This document shows, piece after piece, positions 29,992-33,758 of a DNA stretch of 33,758 bases. The translations under genes were made by a program, and so were the position numbers. Below the pieces are notes generated by a model. It searched no databases and had not been told where the DNA came from. It saw only the letters and a program-made list of their open reading frames with translations. This stretch comes from Hyphomonas beringensis (GTDB taxonomy: Bacteria; Pseudomonadota; Alphaproteobacteria; Caulobacterales; Hyphomonadaceae): assembly GCF_000682755.1 (NCBI RefSeq), contig NZ_AWFF01000046.1:1-33758 (forward strand). The letters run 5' to 3'. The stretch's first letter is position 1; each line of letters opens with the position of its first letter.

Positions 29992-31968
29992 ATGACCCAT
30001 GGCACAAAATTCGGCCCTTTCACTCCTTCCACTGCTCCGGACGGTTTCGAGCACGAGCCTGACGCTACGGCGGGCTATTGGAGCCACCGGGCGAAGAACA
30101 CCTTACCGCCCCCAGATTTCGTTGGCCCTTATGCCCGTCACCGCCCCCTTCCCACGCCCGGCGTGGAAGACCGGAAAGCCTGGATTATCGGTGGCGGTAT
30201 TGGCGGGCTCGCCGCAGCATTTTACCTGGTCCGGGATGGCCATATGCCGCCCGCCAATATCACCGTTCTTGAAGAGATGGATGTTGAGGGCGGCTCAATG
30301 GACGGCGCCGGCAACCCAGATGAAGGCTACCTTATCCGGGGCGGGAGAGAGATGAACTGGAACTATGACACCCTGTGGGACATGTTCCAGGATGTCCCGG
30401 CCGTGGAACTGCCTGAGGGCTACTCGGTCCTCGATGAATACCGCCTGCTTAATGACAACGACCCCAATTATTCCAAGGCGCGCCTGATGCGCAATCAGGG
30501 TGAAATCATTGACTTCAAGGATATGGGGCTGACCAGATCCCAGCAATGGGAAATGATCCGTCTGATGCTGAAGAGAAAGGAAGACCTCGATGATGTAACC
30601 ATTGAGGAATACTTCTCCAAAGGTTTTCTGAGCAGCAATTTCTGGGCGCTGTTCCGCTCCATGTTCGCTTTCAAGAACTGTCACAGCCTTCTGGAAACCA
30701 AGCTGTACATGCACCGCTTCCTGGATTCGGTGGACGGTTTCGGGGATTTGTCCGCCCTCGTTTTTCCCAAATACAATCAGTATGATACCTTCATCAAACC
30801 GCTGGCGGACATGCTGCGCCAGAAAGGCGTGCGGTTTCAGTTCGACACGCGCGTGCAGGATCTGGAGCTGAGCGAGGCCGACGGGCGTAGAACTGTGACT
30901 GGCATTGTCTGCACTGTCTCAGGTCAACCGCAGCGACTGGAGGTTGGTGACACCGATCTCGTCTTTGCACTGACAGGCTCGATGACGGAAAACACCGCCT
31001 ATGGCGATATGGATACCGTGCCCCAATTGACCGTCGGACGGCATGAGCCCGGCGAGCAAAGCGGCTGGACGCTCTGGCGGAACCTGGCGGAAAAATCAGA
31101 TGTCTTCGGCCATCCTGAAAAATTCTATGGCGACACTGACCAGTCGATCTGGGAGTCCGCCACCCTGACTTGCAAACCCTCGCCTCTGGTCGACAAACTC
31201 AAGACGCTTTCCGTCAATGATCCGTACTCGGGACGCACGGTGACAGGCGGCATCATCACCTTCACGGACTCGAACTGGCTGCTGAACGTGACGTGCAACC
31301 GGCAGCCTCATTTTCCTGACCAACCCGAAGACACGCTCGTCTTGTGGGTCTACGGCCTGCTGATGGACCAGCCCGGCAATCATGTCAGCAAGACGATGCC
31401 GGAGTGCACGGGGCGGGAGATTCTCAGCGAACTCTGCCATCATCTGGGGATTGAAGACCAGATCGATGCCGTGGTCGCCAACACGAAGGTGCGCACCGCG
31501 CTGATGCCTTATATCACGGCGCAATTCATGAAGCGCGCCGCCGGCGACCGGCCTCATGTGGTGCCGGAAGGATGCACGAATCTGGGCCTCATCGGGCAGT
31601 TCGTGGAAACCCGCAACGACATCATATTCACCATGGAAGCGTCTATCCGCACTGCCCGGGTCGGGGTCTACAAATTGCTGAACATTCCCAAGCAGGCGCC
31701 CGATATCAGCCCAACCCAGTATGACATCCGCAATCTGATCAGGGGCGCGCGCGCCCTGAATAGTGGCAAGCCGTTCCTGGGGGAGAGATTGCTGCACCGG
31801 TTGCTGGATAAGACCTATTATGCACATATCCTCCCACCCTTGCCTGAAGCCGATAATCAGCGTCGTGAAGCCTTCGAGGCCGAAGTCGATACTTTGGCCG
31901 CCAAGGGCGGCACCGCGCTGAAGTCGCTGGGGAGCTGGATTGCCAACGTCCGCAAAGGGTTTGAGTGA
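29992..31968 (+). CDS. ohyA: Oleate hydratase (MCRA family), FAD-dependent, 658 aa
   Basis: The enzyme adds water to the cis-9 double bond of oleate, giving 10-hydroxystearate. The FAD-binding motif is IIGGGIGGLAAAFYL (65-79), followed by LEEMDVEGGSMDGAGN and RGGREMNWNYDTLWDMFQDVP, a stretch highly typical of oleate hydratases that holds the active-site Glu. Further family blocks are FRSMFAFKNCHSLLETKLYMHRF, FPKYNQYDTFIKPLADML and GLIGQFVETRNDIIFTMEAS. Length fits the longer form of the family. GGAG lies six bases before the ATG. The TetR gene starts 42 bp downstream on the same strand and probably regulates it in response to fatty acids, which would fit a detoxification role. Confidence 0.93.
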   Translation: MTHGTKFGPFTPSTAPDGFEHEPDATAGYWSHRAKNTLPPPDFVGPYARHRPLPTPGVEDRKAWIIGGGIGGLAAAFYLVRDGHMPPANITVLEEMDVEGGSMDGAGNPDEGYLIRGGREMNWNYDTLWDMFQDVPAVELPEGYSVLDEYRLLNDNDPNYSKARLMRNQGEIIDFKDMGLTRSQQWEMIRLMLKRKEDLDDVTIEEYFSKGFLSSNFWALFRSMFAFKNCHSLLETKLYMHRFLDSVDGFGDLSALVFPKYNQYDTFIKPLADMLRQKGVRFQFDTRVQDLELSEADGRRTVTGIVCTVSGQPQRLEVGDTDLVFALTGSMTENTAYGDMDTVPQLTVGRHEPGEQSGWTLWRNLAEKSDVFGHPEKFYGDTDQSIWESATLTCKPSPLVDKLKTLSVNDPYSGRTVTGGIITFTDSNWLLNVTCNRQPHFPDQPEDTLVLWVYGLLMDQPGNHVSKTMPECTGREILSELCHHLGIEDQIDAVVANTKVRTALMPYITAQFMKRAAGDRPHVVPEGCTNLGLIGQFVETRNDIIFTMEASIRTARVGVYKLLNIPKQAPDISPTQYDIRNLIRGARALNSGKPFLGERLLHRLLDKTYYAHILPPLPEADNQRREAFEAEVDTLAAKGGTALKSLGSWIANVRKGFE

Positions 31969-32010
31969 ATTGAGCGCTGAACCTCGGGCCACAACCAGAA
32001 GAGCCTCGCC

Positions 32011-32637
32011 ATGACACATGCGCCCCGTCGACTGTCGCGGCAGGAACAGCAACAGCGCACACGCGAGCGCCTTCTGGATGCGGCTGAAAGCCTGTTCGCC
32101 GAAGGCGGGGTCAATGCGACCTCGCTTCGGACCGTGTGCGAGAAGGCGGGGTTCTCCCAGGGTGCCTTCTATTCCAACTTCGCAAGCAAACAGGACCTTT
32201 TGCTCTCGGTTCTCCAACGTCATATCGAACGGGAAGCCGTCCTGCTGCAGTCTCTGGTGAAATCCGCGTCGAGCGATACGCTCGATCATGCTCTTGAAGG
32301 GTTTGCAGAACACCTCACGGCGATCGCGGAGCAAACGCAATGGTCCTTGTTGGCGATCGAACTGCAATTACAGGCGCAGCGTGACGCCGATTTCGCCGCG
32401 CAGTGCGCTCATGCGCGCAATGCCAGCTATGATGCCCTAGCCTCGGTTCTGGACACGCTGAAAACGCGCTTCCAGCTCAGGTATCAGCTTCCAACACAAC
32501 AGCTTGCGATCAGTCTTTACGCCCTGTGGTCAGGACTCGTTCTGTTTCAGGTGGGAGATGAGGCGACATCCCGCGCGGATGTGCTTCTGACCTATCTCAG
32601 AAGACTGATTGCATCACCCAAGAATTTGAAAGGGTGA
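32011..32637 (+). CDS. TetR/AcrR family regulator, 208 aa
   Basis: The N-terminal TetR helix-turn-helix is clear: RERLLDAAESLFAEGGVNATSLRTVCEKAGFSQGAFYSNFASKQDLLLSVLQRH (about 16-70). The C-terminal helical ligand domain (70-208) is less conserved, as usual. It lies directly behind the oleate hydratase gene, suggesting a regulator of that gene, with unsaturated fatty acid or acyl-CoA as a plausible ligand. That ligand is inference from position. Confidence 0.9.
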   Translation: MTHAPRRLSRQEQQQRTRERLLDAAESLFAEGGVNATSLRTVCEKAGFSQGAFYSNFASKQDLLLSVLQRHIEREAVLLQSLVKSASSDTLDHALEGFAEHLTAIAEQTQWSLLAIELQLQAQRDADFAAQCAHARNASYDALASVLDTLKTRFQLRYQLPTQQLAISLYALWSGLVLFQVGDEATSRADVLLTYLRRLIASPKNLKG

Positions 32638-32797
32638 GACTTGCAATTCGGGCACCTTAATCGCCAGGCCAGGTTCCGGACCTTGCTCTTTTCCTTCCTT
32701 CGCCCGATCTGCAAGTTCCAGATTCCCCCCTCCCCGGCGCGCCATTTACTCGCGGGGGAGCGACGATGCACGGACAAGTGCCCTGAACTGCCGATAC

Positions 32798-33268
32798 CTA
32801 GGCAATATCCCCCAGGTCCAAATAGGGAGAGGCGTCTATTTTCTCGGCATTGAGGAGGCTGGTGACGCACTCCAGAGATGCAATCAGCATGGCTTGCTGC
32901 CATTCGGGCAACTCGTCGAAGCGGCTTGCAAACGTCTCGTGCAGCGGATCGGGGACCTCGGCAAGAGCGGCCTGACCGGCTGGCAGAATGCTGAGCCAGA
33001 CCTTGCGGCGGTCCTCGTCACAGCGCCGTCTGGCGATCAGGTCACGTGCTTCGAGTTTGTCTGCCAGACTCGTGATCGTGGCATGCTTCAGCTGGGTCGC
33101 CTCAGCAATATGCCCGGCAGATAACTCTCCGCCTTCATTCAACAGACGCAGCACGGTCACTTGAGAGGGCGCCAGGCCCGCAGTCTGAGCGAGCCGTTTG
33201 GCCGCCAGTTCTGTCATGCGCTGAATCTTGCGCAGGGCGATGAGGGCATCATCAGATCTTGAGCTCAC
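32798..33268 (-). CDS. MarR family transcriptional regulator, 156 aa
   Basis: Winged-helix MarR fold: LAPSQVTVLRLLNEGGELSAGHIAEATQLKHATITSLADKLEARDLIARRRCDEDRRKVWLSILPAGQAAL (about 33-105) includes the recognition helix and the beta wing with the conserved DRR. The flanking helices form the dimer interface. The GTG start at 33268 gives a normal N-terminal helix; AAGG lies ten bases upstream. It is separate from the TetR gene (convergent, 160 bp apart with no gene between). The target genes and ligand are unknown. Confidence 0.9.
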   Translation of the reverse strand: MSSRSDDALIALRKIQRMTELAAKRLAQTAGLAPSQVTVLRLLNEGGELSAGHIAEATQLKHATITSLADKLEARDLIARRRCDEDRRKVWLSILPAGQAALAEVPDPLHETFASRFDELPEWQQAMLIASLECVTSLLNAEKIDASPYLDLGDIA

Positions 33269-33282
33269 GCGTATGAACCTTA

Positions 33283-33756
33283 TTAGGGCGCGAGGTCTGG
33301 CCCCAGCGCGGCTTTCAATGGCTCTAGATGTGCCTCATAGGGGCGCCATTGTTCAAGTCCGCTTTTATTGATGGGGCGTCGCACCTGTTCGGAACTGGCC
33401 GTGCGTACAGCGCGATCTGTCTTGTGAAAGTCGACGCAGGCTGCATCGAAGGGCAGACCGCAATAGTCCAGAATGCGCCTTACCTGGCCTTCCAGATCGT
33501 CCAGTACATCTTCATGCTGAACCCTCAGGATGCGCCCTTCCGGCAAAACGCGATCCCAATGGTCCATCAGATCAACATAGCCGCGATAATAGTGGCCGAT
33601 ATCATCAAGGCTATAGGTGAATTCCTGCCCTTCCGCGAAGAGCTGCTTGTAGCCTGACCAGCAGCAATCCATCGGGTTGCGCCGGGCATCAATGATCCTG
33701 GCGTTCGGAAGGATCAGGTGGATCAGACCGATATGCCGGAAATTGTTCGGCATCTT
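33283..33756 (-). CDS. Sulfotransferase family protein, C-terminal part (5' truncated by window edge)
   Basis: A close paralogue of the fragment at 3-479, inverted and cut at exactly the same codon (KMPNNF). The PAPS 3'-phosphate segment IDARRNPMDCCWSGYKQLF is identical in both. Differences are scattered substitutions, for example EGQEFTYSLDDIGHYYRG here. The N-terminal PAPS loop and any TPR part lie outside. Same likely role: sulfate transfer from PAPS to an unknown acceptor. Confidence 0.85.
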   Translation of the reverse strand, partial: KMPNNFRHIGLIHLILPNARIIDARRNPMDCCWSGYKQLFAEGQEFTYSLDDIGHYYRGYVDLMDHWDRVLPEGRILRVQHEDVLDDLEGQVRRILDYCGLPFDAACVDFHKTDRAVRTASSEQVRRPINKSGLEQWRPYEAHLEPLKAALGPDLAP

Positions 33757-33758
33757 GT

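Noticed and set aside
31096-32367. 423-codon open frame antisense to oleate hydratase and TetR
   Set aside because: Shadow of two well-supported genes; no family resemblance of its own.

Overview
The window looks like the chromosome of a marine or aquatic alphaproteobacterium, most likely Caulobacterales (Hyphomonadaceae-like). The evidence is a CpdR-type response regulator next to an N-formylglutamate amidohydrolase, a SinR/PraR-like XRE regulator and a HisN-type phosphatase, GC-rich coding sequence, and alphaproteobacterial plasmid-type genes in the inserted element. The genus is inference.

Layout. Positions 1-490 hold a 5'-truncated sulfotransferase gene. From 491 to 25135 lies a 24.6-kb integrative element inserted in the 3' half of a tRNA-Val(GAC) gene. 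A 47-bp direct repeat (491-537 and 25089-25135) marks attL and attR, and a tyrosine recombinase plus an excisionase-like protein sit at the tRNA end. The chromosome continues from 25136 to the end: tRNA-Val, a small conserved protein, cpdR, N-formylglutamate amidohydrolase, an XRE regulator, histidinol phosphatase, a TraB/GumN lipoprotein, tRNA-Arg(CCG), oleate hydratase with a TetR regulator, a MarR regulator, and a second truncated sulfotransferase paralogue in inverted orientation. Both window ends break at the same codon of the two paralogues.

The element has five parts. (1) A plasmid-like left part (about 0.9-3.8 kb) has an excisionase-fold/coiled-coil protein, a helix-turn-helix protein resembling plasmid replication proteins, and a region crowded with TCACA motifs. 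(2) A defence island (3.8-12 kb) has a Fic AMP-transferase and a tightly packed four-gene operon: MmeI-like DNA methyltransferase, SF2 helicase, GIY-YIG nuclease and an AbiJ/HEPN-like abortive-infection protein. (3) A transfer-associated block (12.1-15.2 kb) has an ArdC antirestriction metallopeptidase and small proteins. (4) A mobilization module (15.2-21 kb) has a VirD4/TraG coupling ATPase, a hairpin-rich oriT candidate, MobC and a MOBP-like relaxase. (5) The right part has a stand-alone GHKL-ATPase/PD-(D/E)xK protein, a small protein, xis and int. No mating-pore (VirB/Trb) genes are present, so it is best read as a mobilizable element (IME) that brings its own coupling protein.

Most notable: the methyltransferase-helicase-GIY-YIG-HEPN operon, whose methyltransferase lacks an intact N-terminal nuclease motif, as a possibly undescribed restriction system; the GHKL-nuclease protein; three GC-rich leaders with an identical loop layout and covarying arms (probably the radC RNA motif); and an integrase gene whose 3' end crosses attP, so the circular form would encode a different, basic C-terminus.
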